From contig SXOM01000456.1 of assembly GCA_005776735.1 (NCBI GenBank), positions 1 through 5,305 on the forward strand: a stretch of 5,305 nucleotides of DNA, written 5' to 3'. The position numbers and the translations under genes are program-made. Source of the DNA: Pseudomonadota bacterium (GTDB lineage: Bacteria > Myxococcota_A > UBA796 > SXON01). The notes under the pieces were generated by a model. That model did not search any database. It worked only from the letters and a program-made list of their open reading frames with translations, and had not been told where the DNA came from. Positions 1-5,305 of this stretch are shown here, one piece after another (position 1 is the first letter of the stretch; each line of letters opens with the position of its first letter).

Positions 1-135
1 ATAGCCGATCTCCTCGGAGATCTTCACGGCGTGGGCGGTGTCGTCGATCTCTCCGATATGGCCCGGCACGCAGGAGACGCCGGCGTTCTGGGCGAACTTC
101 TTGCTCTCGATCTTGTCGCCCATCGCGCTGATCGC
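1..135 (-). pseudogene. pccA: Internal fragment of propionyl-CoA carboxylase alpha subunit (biotin carboxylase), lacking its 5' part
   Basis: Read leftward from 135 to 1, this frame gives 45 residues that begin AISAMGDKIESKKFAQNAGV and end in KISEEIGY. The AMGDKIESKK block, the following AGV..VPG and the E-E-I-G-Y are hallmarks of the ATP-grasp biotin carboxylase domain of acyl-CoA carboxylase alpha subunits. The spelling MGDKIESKK is typical of propionyl-CoA carboxylase, rather than AccC or pyruvate carboxylase. In the family this block lies roughly 115-160 residues into the protein and is followed by PVMIKASAGGGGKGM, which would lie beyond the left edge. The expected F-I-G-P just upstream is missing: the sequence instead becomes the end of a kinase gene in a different frame. 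No start codon or N-terminal half exists here, so as written it cannot make a carboxylase. Whether this is a true relic or an assembly chimera cannot be decided from the window. The homology is clear by eye; the cause of truncation is inferred. Confidence 0.8.
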
Positions 136-991
136 GCCTGTCGAGGCCCAAGAGCGGCGCCGCGGCGGCCGCGACGTCGGCGCGCAGCGCCTCGACGGTG
201 TCCTGGCGGCGGCTCGGCTGTGCCTGGAGCGCACGTTCCACGACGGCGACCAACGGTGCGGGCAGGTCGGGGCAGAGCTCGCCCAGGGGGCGGTGCTGCC
301 CGTCGAGCGTGGCGCGGATGGTCGCGGCGCGGTCGGCGCGCAGGTACGGCGCCCGCCCCGCCACCATCTCGTAGAGGATGCACCCCAGGGAGAACACGTC
401 GGCGCGCGCGTCGACCGCCTTGGCATCGGAGAGCTGTTCGGGCGCCATGTAGCCGAGCGTGCCCATGAAGCTGCCCTGCTCGGTGAGCGACGGCGCGTCC
501 CGGAAGTCGGCGACGACCTTGGCGATGCCGAAGTCCCCGATGCGCGCCTCGATGCCGTGCGCGGACACCGCGAGCAGCACGTTGGCGGGCTTCAGATCGC
601 GGTGCAGGACCCCCGCGCGGTGGGCCGCGATGACCCCGCGGCACATCTGGTCGAAGAGCGGGGGGACGTCGCGACGCGGGAGGGGTTCGTCGCCCCCGAG
701 CACCTCGGCGAGGCTCGGCCCGTCGACGTAGTCCATCACCAGGCCGATGCCGTCGTCGAGCTCGACCACGTCGGTGACCGGCACCACGTTGGGGTGCCGG
801 ATGCGCGCCTGGACCTGGCCCTCCTGCAAGAAGCGGGCGCGGGCGCGGGCGCCGCGGACGTGGAGCAACTTGAGCGCGTGCAACGAGCCGAGGTGGCGGT
901 GGCGCACCAGGTACACGTGCGCGAGGCCGCCCTCGCCGAGCAGGCGCACGACCTCGAAGCGGTCGACGGGATCTCCGGGGACGAGCAGCAC
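136..991 (-). CDS. Hanks-type Ser/Thr protein kinase, catalytic domain; 3' end lost at a junction
   Basis: This gene encodes a cytoplasmic protein kinase catalytic domain that would phosphorylate Ser/Thr on unknown partners. Numbering from GTG 991: the glycine loop is GEGGLAHV (residues 19-26), the ATP-binding lysine is K41 in HALKLL, the probable alpha-C glutamate is E57, and the catalytic loop is HRDLKPAN with D132 and N137. DFG is at 153-155, the P+1 region reads GTLGYMAPE with E185, and D-V-F-S-L-G follows. All essential residues are present, so it should be active, and it is an RD-type kinase. The domain ends around PSRRQDTVEALRADV, about 280 residues in. There is no stop: the frame stays open to position 2, but beyond about 147 the DNA belongs to a carboxylase fragment in another frame, so any native C-terminal sensor or membrane part is missing. 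No in-frame ATG exists near the start. GTG 991 leaves a 30-base gap to the divergent gene; GTG 1045 would add an 18-residue leader beginning VSEEGEHH and overlap that gene by 24 bases. Neither has a clear ribosome site. Confidence 0.88.
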
Positions 992-1009
992 CGCCGGTGG
1001 CTTATCGGG

Positions 1010-1015
1010 TAGACT
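1010..1015 (+). promoter_or_regulatory. Candidate -10 element (TAGACT) for the operon, possibly leaderless
   Basis: TAGACT fits the TANNNT pattern of a sigma-70 -10 box and ends 6 bases before the ATG at 1022. A transcript starting at the usual distance would begin on or beside the start codon, giving a leaderless mRNA. That agrees with the absence of a Shine-Dalgarno sequence there. No convincing -35 box is seen about 17 bases upstream. It lies in the 30-base gap between the divergent kinase and the operon. The motif is visible; its function is inferred. Confidence 0.4.
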
Positions 1016-1021
1016 CCGAAC

Positions 1022-1438
1022 ATGGTGCTCGCCTTCCTCGCTCACGCCGCCGCCGTGGACTTCGACGTGACCGTGACCCCGCCCAAGGGGCCCAAGTTCG
1101 ACGTGCGGCTCACCGACCTCGCGCCGGGTCCGGTGGCGGGCGCGCTCCTGGTGCCGTGGTTCGACGACAAGCAGGCGCGCGTGATGTTCGAGGTGTACCG
1201 GAAGAAGGGCGCGTGGCAGCTCGGCGTCGAGATCAGCGAGCTGCGGGTGCTCGAAGACGGCACGTGGCACCCGGTCGTCGCCAAGACCGACACGCTCAAG
1301 CTGTCGGAAGAGAAGCGCACGCGCCTGTTGTTGTCGCGGCCCCTCTCCGACGACGGCGGCACCGAGGACTGGGTGCTCGACGCCAACGTGACCCCTGGCA
1401 GCGACAAGAAGCCGGCGGCGCCCCCGCCGGCCGAGTAG
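1022..1438 (+). CDS. Small probable exported protein of unknown function, first gene of the ABC exporter operon
   Basis: I do not recognise this 138-residue protein. It opens with a short hydrophobic stretch, MVLAFLAHAAAVDF, that could be a minimal signal peptide with a cleavage site after AHA or AAA, although it lacks the usual Lys/Arg at the front. The rest alternates hydrophobic and charged residues (FDVTVTP, KFDVRLTDL, ARVMFEVY, WQLGVEISELRVL), which suggests a small beta-sandwich. A hydrophilic Pro/Ala/Lys tail ends in KKPAAPPPAE. The ATG at 1022 follows a -10-like hexamer by 6 bases and has no ribosome binding site. The stop lies 8 bases before the first permease gene, so it is probably co-transcribed with the transporter and may be an accessory or substrate-related periplasmic protein. 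That role is inferred from position only. The coding call rests on operon spacing and coherent composition. Confidence 0.7.
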   Translation: MVLAFLAHAAAVDFDVTVTPPKGPKFDVRLTDLAPGPVAGALLVPWFDDKQARVMFEVYRKKGAWQLGVEISELRVLEDGTWHPVVAKTDTLKLSEEKRTRLLLSRPLSDDGGTEDWVLDANVTPGSDKKPAAPPPAE

Positions 1439-1446
1439 CGCCGCGC

Positions 1447-2466
1447 ATGCGGTTGTGGTGGGCGGTCTTGGAGGCCGAACTCCGCCAGCAGCTCCGAGAC
1501 GGCAACACGCTCCTGTTCAGCGTGCTCGTCCCGTGCTTCCTGTTTCCGGGCCTGCTGTGGGGGTATTCGCAGGCGGCCGCGCTGGCCGAGGGGTGGGCCG
1601 AGTCCGCGCGCCCCACCGTCGCGGTCCCGGCCGACCTGGCGGCCGAGCTGCCCGACACGCTGGTCCGGGTCGAGCCCGGCGCGCCGGCCGACGCCGAGGT
1701 CGTCCACGACGGCGCGGCCCTGGTCGTCCGTTACGCCGGCGGCGATCCGCTCGCCGACCTCGCTGCCGACCGCCTGATGGACGCGTTGGATCACCCGTGG
1801 CCGGTCGAGAGCGTGGACATCGCCCCGCCGAAGGAGGCGCTGGTGGGGGCGGTGGCCGGCGCGATCCCGATGCTCCTGGTGGTCCTGTCTGCGATGGCGA
1901 GCCAGTACCCGGCGTTGGAGGCGATGGTGGCCGACCGGGAGCGGAACGTGGTGGAGACGGTGCTGGTCACCGCCGCCCCGCGCTCGGTGTTCGTGCTCGG
2001 GAAGCTGGCCAGCGTCGCGATCATCACGCTGATGTCGATGGGGGCGACGTTGGTGGGGACGGTCGTGACCCTCCTCCACCTCGCGCTGATGTCGGAGCGT
2101 ACGCTCGGCCTCCCGCCCGCCCGGCTCGTGCTCCTCGTGCCGTTCGCCGCGCTGGCTGCGCTCGCGGCGGCCGCGTTCTCGCTGGTGGCTGCGGCGCCGG
2201 TACGCAGCTTCAAGCAGGGGCAGAACACGATGTCACTCGCGACGTTGGTGCCGATGTCGCTGGCGATGGCCGCGTTGGCGCCGGGCGCCTCGCTGGCGGC
2301 GCCCTGGGGGCTCGTGCCCATCACCAACGCGGTCTTGTGCATGCGGGAGTTGCTGCTGGACAAGCCGCTCGGGGTGTGGGGGTGGGTCGCGGCGGGGGAG
2401 CTGGTGGCCCTGGTTCTCGTCGCGGGTGGGATCGCCGCCCGGTCGTTGTCCCGGCGGATGCCGTGA
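1447..2466 (+). CDS. ABC-2 type (NatB-like) transporter permease
   Basis: This 339-residue inner-membrane protein is probably one transmembrane half of an ABC exporter. A short cytoplasmic N-terminus with ELRQQLRDGN leads into a first membrane helix (about 21-41). An extracytoplasmic domain follows (about 45-130), then helices at roughly 136-154, 188-214, 226-249, 260-283 and 313-332. Between helices 2 and 3 sits DRERNVVETVLVTAAP (163-178) followed by LGK. This is the counterpart of the GEKERGTLETLL motif of NatB/ABC-2 permeases, thought to form the coupling helix that touches the ATPase. RSFKQGQ (252-258) is a second family motif. The ATG at 1447 starts just before the conserved N-terminal segment; an in-frame opening to 997 upstream overlaps the preceding gene and is not used. 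No Shine-Dalgarno is visible. Its stop overlaps the ATPase start (GTGA), a sign of coupled translation. It resembles the N-terminal half of the second permease but has no protease domain. Confidence 0.87.
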   Translation: MRLWWAVLEAELRQQLRDGNTLLFSVLVPCFLFPGLLWGYSQAAALAEGWAESARPTVAVPADLAAELPDTLVRVEPGAPADAEVVHDGAALVVRYAGGDPLADLAADRLMDALDHPWPVESVDIAPPKEALVGAVAGAIPMLLVVLSAMASQYPALEAMVADRERNVVETVLVTAAPRSVFVLGKLASVAIITLMSMGATLVGTVVTLLHLALMSERTLGLPPARLVLLVPFAALAALAAAAFSLVAAAPVRSFKQGQNTMSLATLVPMSLAMAALAPGASLAAPWGLVPITNAVLCMRELLLDKPLGVWGWVAAGELVALVLVAGGIAARSLSRRMP

Positions 2467-3197
2467 TCCGGGCGGAGGCGCTGCAGAAGCGGTTCGTCGA
2501 CCCCGAGGGTCGTCCGGTGGCCGCGGTCGACGGCGTGAGCCTCGAGGCCCACCCCGGCGAGATCGTGGGCCTGCTCGGGCCCAACGGCGCCGGGAAGTCC
2601 ACGACGATGCGGATGCTGGCGACGCTCTTGACTCCCGACGGCGGGACGGCCTCGGTGGCGGGCCACGACGTGCTCGAGGCGCCGGCCGAGGTGCGCCGCA
2701 GCATCGGCTACCTCAGCACGAGCACCGGCCTGTTCGGCCGCCTCACGCCGCGCGAGGTCCTCACCTACGTCGCGCGGTTGCAGGGGTGCATCGACGCCGA
2801 GGCCCGCGCCGAGGCGCTCCTCGATCGGTTCGACATCCGCCGGTTCGCGACGGTGCAGTGCGACCGCCTGTCCACCGGCATGAAGCAGAAGGTCAGCATC
2901 GCGCGCGCGGTGGTGCACGACCCGCCGGTGCTCATCTTCGACGAGCCCACCGCCGGGCTCGACGTGCTCGTGGCGCAGGAGCTCTTCGAGTTCCTGGAGG
3001 ACGCACGCCGCCAGGGCCGATGTGTGCTCTACAGCACGCACATCATGGGCGAAGCCGAGCGCCTGTGCGACCGGCTCGTGGTGATCCACGCCGGCCGCGT
3101 GCTCGCACGGGGCACGCTCGCCGAGCTGCGCGCCCAGACCGGCCGGGAGCGCCTGGAGGAGGTCTTCGTGACGCTCGTCCGCGGGCCCGCCTCGTGA
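2463..3197 (+). CDS. natA: ABC transporter ATP-binding protein, NatA type
   Basis: This 244-residue protein is the ATPase that powers export through the two flanking permeases. Walker A is GPNGAGKST (39-47), Walker B is VLIFDEP with D160 and catalytic E161, the D-loop is AGLDV, and the switch histidine is H193 in YSTH. Two motifs depart from the textbook form: the signature reads LSTGMKQKVSIARA (from 136) instead of LSGGQ, and the Q-loop reads GYLSTSTGLFGRLTPRE (from 82) with no glutamine. From memory, both are typical of the NatA branch, which has STGM and a TGL..RLT(A/P)RE segment, so they support the assignment and do not suggest decay. Length is close to Bacillus subtilis NatA. The GTG start at 2463 overlaps the upstream stop as GTGA, and GGCGGA a few bases upstream may act as a ribosome site. 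The long in-frame opening upstream to 1455 lies over the permease and is not coding. NatAB exports sodium in Bacillus, but the substrate here is unknown. Confidence 0.95.
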   Translation: MIRAEALQKRFVDPEGRPVAAVDGVSLEAHPGEIVGLLGPNGAGKSTTMRMLATLLTPDGGTASVAGHDVLEAPAEVRRSIGYLSTSTGLFGRLTPREVLTYVARLQGCIDAEARAEALLDRFDIRRFATVQCDRLSTGMKQKVSIARAVVHDPPVLIFDEPTAGLDVLVAQELFEFLEDARRQGRCVLYSTHIMGEAERLCDRLVVIHAGRVLARGTLAELRAQTGRERLEEVFVTLVRGPAS

Positions 3198-3200
3198 AGG
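3196..3200 (+). promoter_or_regulatory. Shine-Dalgarno-like site for the permease-protease gene
   Basis: GAAGG overlaps the stop codon of the ATPase gene and lies 4 bases before GTG 3205. It is the only reasonably placed purine-rich site before a gene in this window apart from a weaker one before the ATPase. It supports 3205 as the start over the next in-frame GTG at 3220. Confidence 0.4.
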
Positions 3201-3204
3201 CCTC

Positions 3205-5049
3205 GTGACCCGCGCGCCGGTGTCGTGGGCACTCTTGCGTGCCGTGGTCGACGCCGAGCTGAGGCAACACCTCCGCGACCCGCTCACCCTCATCCTGATG
3301 GTGGCGGTGCCGCTGGTGCTGTACCCGGCCCTGGGCGCGGGAGGACATGCGCTCGCCAAGGCGCAGGCCGACCGGGCGGAGGGGAGGGCGCTCGACGTCG
3401 CGACAGAGCCGGCATTCGATCTGCCCGAGGGCCTCGATCGGGTCGAGGTCGTGGAGCTGAGGGCCGCGGTGGAGTCGGGCCAGGTGGCGGCGGCCGTACG
3501 CCTCGGCGCCGACGGCGCGGAGCTGTACTTCGACAGCCGGCAGCCCGACAGCCTCGACGCGCGGGGCCGCCTCCGCGACGCGGTCCGGGCGCACCGGCGG
3601 GCCACGGCGGCGCGCGAGGTCCGGGAGGAGGACCTGACCGCGCCCGAGGTGGCGCTCCGCCGGAAGGTGGGCGCGCTGGCCCCCCTCCTGCTCTTGTTCA
3701 CGCTCCTGACCGGCGGCCTCTACACCGCGCTGGACGTGGTCACCGGGGAGAAGGAGCGCGGGACGTTGGAGACGCTGCTGACCACCGCGGTCGACCGGCG
3801 TGTGATCGTGCTCGGCAAGGCGCTGGTGGTCTTCGTCTTCACCGCGGCGAGCGCGCTGATGGCGGCGCTCTCCGGCACGCTCAGCGCACGGTGGTTGGCG
3901 GGGGTGGAGCTGTCCGCGGCGACCGTCGCCGCCGTGCTCGTGCTCTTTCTCCCCGTGTGTGCCCTCGCGACGGCCATCCTGATGGCGGCGGCGGCGTGGT
4001 CGCGCGACTTCAAGAGCGGACAGATCCTGAGCACGCCCGTGCTCCTGGTGCCGGTCGCGTTGGCGGGCGCGGCGCTGGTGCCCGGCCTCGACCTCAACGT
4101 GGCGACCGCGGTCCTGCCGCTCACCGGGATGGCGCTGGCCACGCGCGACGTGCTGGCGGGCGCCGCGAGCCTGCCGCTGGTCGGCCTCGCGTTCGTGGGG
4201 ACGCTGGCGTGGGCCGGGGCGGCGCTCGCGTTCGCGGCGCGGCTCCTGGGCCGGGAGGACGTGCTCCTCGGCGCGTCGGGCGGCAGCCAGCGACGCCTCC
4301 GCGGCGACCATCGGGCCGACGCGGGGGCCCTCTTCGGGCTCGGCCTGCTCGCGTTGTGGTTCCTCGGCCAGACGGCGCAGGCGGTCGATCTCGTCCCGGG
4401 CATGGTGCTCACCCAGGTCGGCCTCTTCGTGCCGCTCGCGGTCGCGGCGCCGTGGTGGCTCGGCCTCCCCGTCCGCGAGACGCTGCGCGTGCGCGGGGCG
4501 CCGGCGGTGGAGTGGCTCCGCGCAGGGGTCGCGGGCCTGGCGCTGCCGGGCCTCGCGGTGTGCGTACACGAGGCCCAGAACCTCGTCTTCCGCGCCCCGA
4601 CCGGGATGTTCGAGGACGTGTTCCCCGTCGAACGGCCGCTCTGGCAGCTCGTGCTCGTCTTCGCGGTGCTCCCCGGCGTCTGCGAGGAGCTCCTCTTCCG
4701 CGGCGCGTTCTACGGGTTGTGGCAGACGCGCGGGTCCCGGGGGGCCGCGGTGGTGGTGACGGCGCTCGCGTTCGGCGCGTTCCACCTCAGCGTTTTCAGG
4801 TTCCTCCCGACCGCCGTGCTCGGTGTGGCGCTCGGTGTCCTCTCCGTGCGCGCGCGGAGCGTGCTCCCGGGGATGCTGGCGCACACCCTGAACAACGCGT
4901 TCGCCATGGTGGTGCTCTCGTACGGGTTGCCGCTCGAGTTCGGGCCGCCGCTGGTCGTGGCGGCGGCGGCGGCGGTCGTCGTGCTGCTCGTGCGGCCCGC
5001 CGCTTTGAGCGGATCGGCTACCGGGCGTTCGGCCGCGGGCCAGCTATAG
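3205..5049 (+). CDS. ABC-2 (NatB-like) permease fused to a CPBP (CAAX/Rce1-type) intramembrane protease domain
   Basis: This 614-residue membrane protein joins two modules. The N-terminal half (about 1-350) is a NatB-like permease. It has AELRQHLRDPLT, a first helix (about 28-48), an extracytoplasmic domain to about 150, and helices near 158-178, 206-228, 238-264, 274-296 and 327-350. The coupling motif GEKERGTLETLLTT lies at 181-194 and RDFKSGQ at 267-273. The C-terminal part (about 370-600) has more helices and all three CPBP motifs: CEELLFR with E494, E495 and R499; FGAFH with H527; and HTLNN with H560 and N564. These residues bind metal or catalyse in Rce1-type glutamate proteases, so an active intramembrane protease is expected. 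The fusion suggests the exporter's substrate, or a peptide linked to it, is cut in the membrane; that is inference. I believe similar permease-CPBP fusions occur in Planctomycetota and Myxococcota. The GTG start lies 7 bases after the ATPase stop. The C-terminus runs through a (GGC)n-coded alanine stretch to a short polar tail. Confidence 0.92.
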   Translation: MTRAPVSWALLRAVVDAELRQHLRDPLTLILMVAVPLVLYPALGAGGHALAKAQADRAEGRALDVATEPAFDLPEGLDRVEVVELRAAVESGQVAAAVRLGADGAELYFDSRQPDSLDARGRLRDAVRAHRRATAAREVREEDLTAPEVALRRKVGALAPLLLLFTLLTGGLYTALDVVTGEKERGTLETLLTTAVDRRVIVLGKALVVFVFTAASALMAALSGTLSARWLAGVELSAATVAAVLVLFLPVCALATAILMAAAAWSRDFKSGQILSTPVLLVPVALAGAALVPGLDLNVATAVLPLTGMALATRDVLAGAASLPLVGLAFVGTLAWAGAALAFAARLLGREDVLLGASGGSQRRLRGDHRADAGALFGLGLLALWFLGQTAQAVDLVPGMVLTQVGLFVPLAVAAPWWLGLPVRETLRVRGAPAVEWLRAGVAGLALPGLAVCVHEAQNLVFRAPTGMFEDVFPVERPLWQLVLVFAVLPGVCEELLFRGAFYGLWQTRGSRGAAVVVTALAFGAFHLSVFRFLPTAVLGVALGVLSVRARSVLPGMLAHTLNNAFAMVVLSYGLPLEFGPPLVVAAAAAVVVLLVRPAALSGSATGRSAAGQL

Positions 5050-5050
5050 T
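5045..5050 (+). promoter_or_regulatory. Candidate -10 element (TATAGT) for the last gene, possibly leaderless
   Basis: TATAGT is close to the TATAAT consensus and stands out in this GC-rich sequence. It overlaps the TAG stop of the permease-protease gene and ends 7 bases before the ATG at 5058, so a transcript from it would start at or next to the start codon. No -35 box is evident at normal spacing. The CGGGGCG between it and the ATG could be a weak ribosome site instead. Function is inferred. Confidence 0.4.
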
Positions 5051-5057
5051 CGGGGCG

Positions 5058-5305
5058 ATGTTCAGCAAGCTCAAGGAGAAGGGTCTGCGCGCCACGCTGC
5101 GGGGTGCCCTGTCGGAGCGTCTGGGGGGCGCCAGCACACCACAGCGCCCGTCGCCGACCTCGCCAGGCGCAACGACCGTCACCCCGCCGGCCACCGGCTC
5201 GGGGGGCGCGCCGTCGCCGGCGGTCGTGCGTCAACCGCTCCCGCCCACCCCGTCGCCTGCGCGCGTCACGCCGCCCGCTCGCAAGCTCGGCCGCCGTGTC
5301 GCTCG
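5058..5305 (+). CDS. Unknown protein, N-terminal part only (runs off the window)
   Basis: The first 82 codons are present and the frame is open to the right edge. The protein starts MFSKLKEKGLRATLRGALS, a basic amphipathic helix with alternating Lys/Arg and Leu. From about residue 26 it becomes a low-complexity linker rich in Pro, Thr, Ser, Ala and Gly, and basic residues (ARKLGRRVAR) reappear at the edge. Such a layout is common in proteins with a short N-terminal docking or membrane-surface helix tethered to a downstream domain, but that domain is not in view. I do not recognise it. The ATG lies 8 bases after the upstream stop, with a -10-like TATAGT overlapping that stop, so it could belong to the operon or have its own promoter. 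Start choice is supported by the well-formed N-terminus. Confidence 0.65.
   Translation, partial: MFSKLKEKGLRATLRGALSERLGGASTPQRPSPTSPGATTVTPPATGSGGAPSPAVVRQPLPPTPSPARVTPPARKLGRRVA

Noticed and set aside
2..135. Kinase frame continuing open to the left edge as a C-terminal extension
   Set aside because: The residues in this frame are an Arg-rich shifted reading of the PccA-like segment. The other frame matches a known family, so the extension is not taken as real protein.
24..644. 206-codon minus-strand open frame in a third reading of the kinase region
   Set aside because: Its product is Arg/Pro/Ala-rich and out of frame with both the kinase motifs and the carboxylase fragment.
835..852. 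Three tandem copies of GGGCGC
   Set aside because: It lies inside the kinase coding sequence and codes for alternating Ala-Arg; three short copies are expected by chance at this GC content.
38..1012. 324-codon plus-strand open frame
   Set aside because: It is antisense to the kinase, whose catalytic motifs are complete on the minus strand; the plus-strand product has no coherent motif.
1791..3701. 636-codon open frame on the minus strand
   Set aside because: It lies antisense to the ATPase and both permeases, has low-complexity Arg/Ala/Ser/Thr composition with no motif, and arises from high GC content, which removes stop codons.
3043..4884. 613-codon open frame on the minus strand
   Set aside because: It is antisense to the permease-CPBP gene, extremely rich in Arg/Glu/His without recognisable domains, and is the mirror of well-supported coding sequence.
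4955..4980. GGC/GCG run resembling a microsatellite
   Set aside because: It codes for an alanine stretch in a membrane helix of the permease-protease protein and keeps frame; it is most likely just compositional.
5028..5045. Possible terminator hairpin at the end of the permease-protease gene
   Set aside because: Only a short GGCC self-complementary pairing is possible, with no T-run, and the next gene starts 8 bases after the stop.

Overview
The window is very GC-rich, with strongly G/C-ending codons, and is packed with genes: the gaps between the plus-strand genes are -4 to 8 bases. A Hanks-type Ser/Thr kinase, a NatA/NatB-type ABC exporter with a permease-CPBP protease fusion, and weak or absent Shine-Dalgarno sequences together suggest a large-genome, high-GC environmental bacterium. 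Myxococcota or a related former deltaproteobacterium is my best guess and Planctomycetota is possible. This is inferred from gene style, with no phylogenetic marker present.

Left part (1-991, minus strand). A eukaryotic-like Ser/Thr protein kinase domain is read leftward from about 991 and has every catalytic motif. Near 136-147 its sequence stops abruptly. Positions 1-135 encode, on the same strand but in another frame, 45 residues matching the interior of a propionyl-CoA carboxylase alpha subunit (biotin carboxylase). That piece has no start and none of the upstream part of its family. The join is therefore either an assembly chimera at a contig end or a real recombination scar. It is the oddest point in the window.

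Centre and right (1022-5049, plus strand). A compact probable operon runs divergently from the kinase: a small, probably exported protein of unknown function (1022-1438), a NatB-like ABC permease (1447-2466), a NatA-like ATPase (2463-3197, overlapping the permease by 4 bases), and a second NatB-like permease fused to a C-terminal CPBP (CAAX/Rce1-type) intramembrane protease domain (3205-5049). The two permeases resemble each other at the N-terminus and in the cytoplasmic E/DxERxxxET motif, so they probably pair as a heterodimer on a homodimer of the ATPase. The exported substrate cannot be read from the sequence.

Right edge (5058-5305). A new plus-strand gene begins 8 bases after the fusion gene and runs off the window. 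It has a basic N-terminal helix followed by a Pro/Thr/Ser-rich low-complexity stretch, and I do not recognise it.

Two -10-like hexamers (1010-1015 and 5045-5050) lie only 6-7 bases before ATG codons, which fits leaderless transcription of the operon and of the last gene. I found no tRNA, rRNA, CRISPR array, insertion sequence or convincing terminator. Apart from the ABC-CPBP operon, whose architecture I believe occurs in other bacteria, I see no clear sign of a wholly new system.
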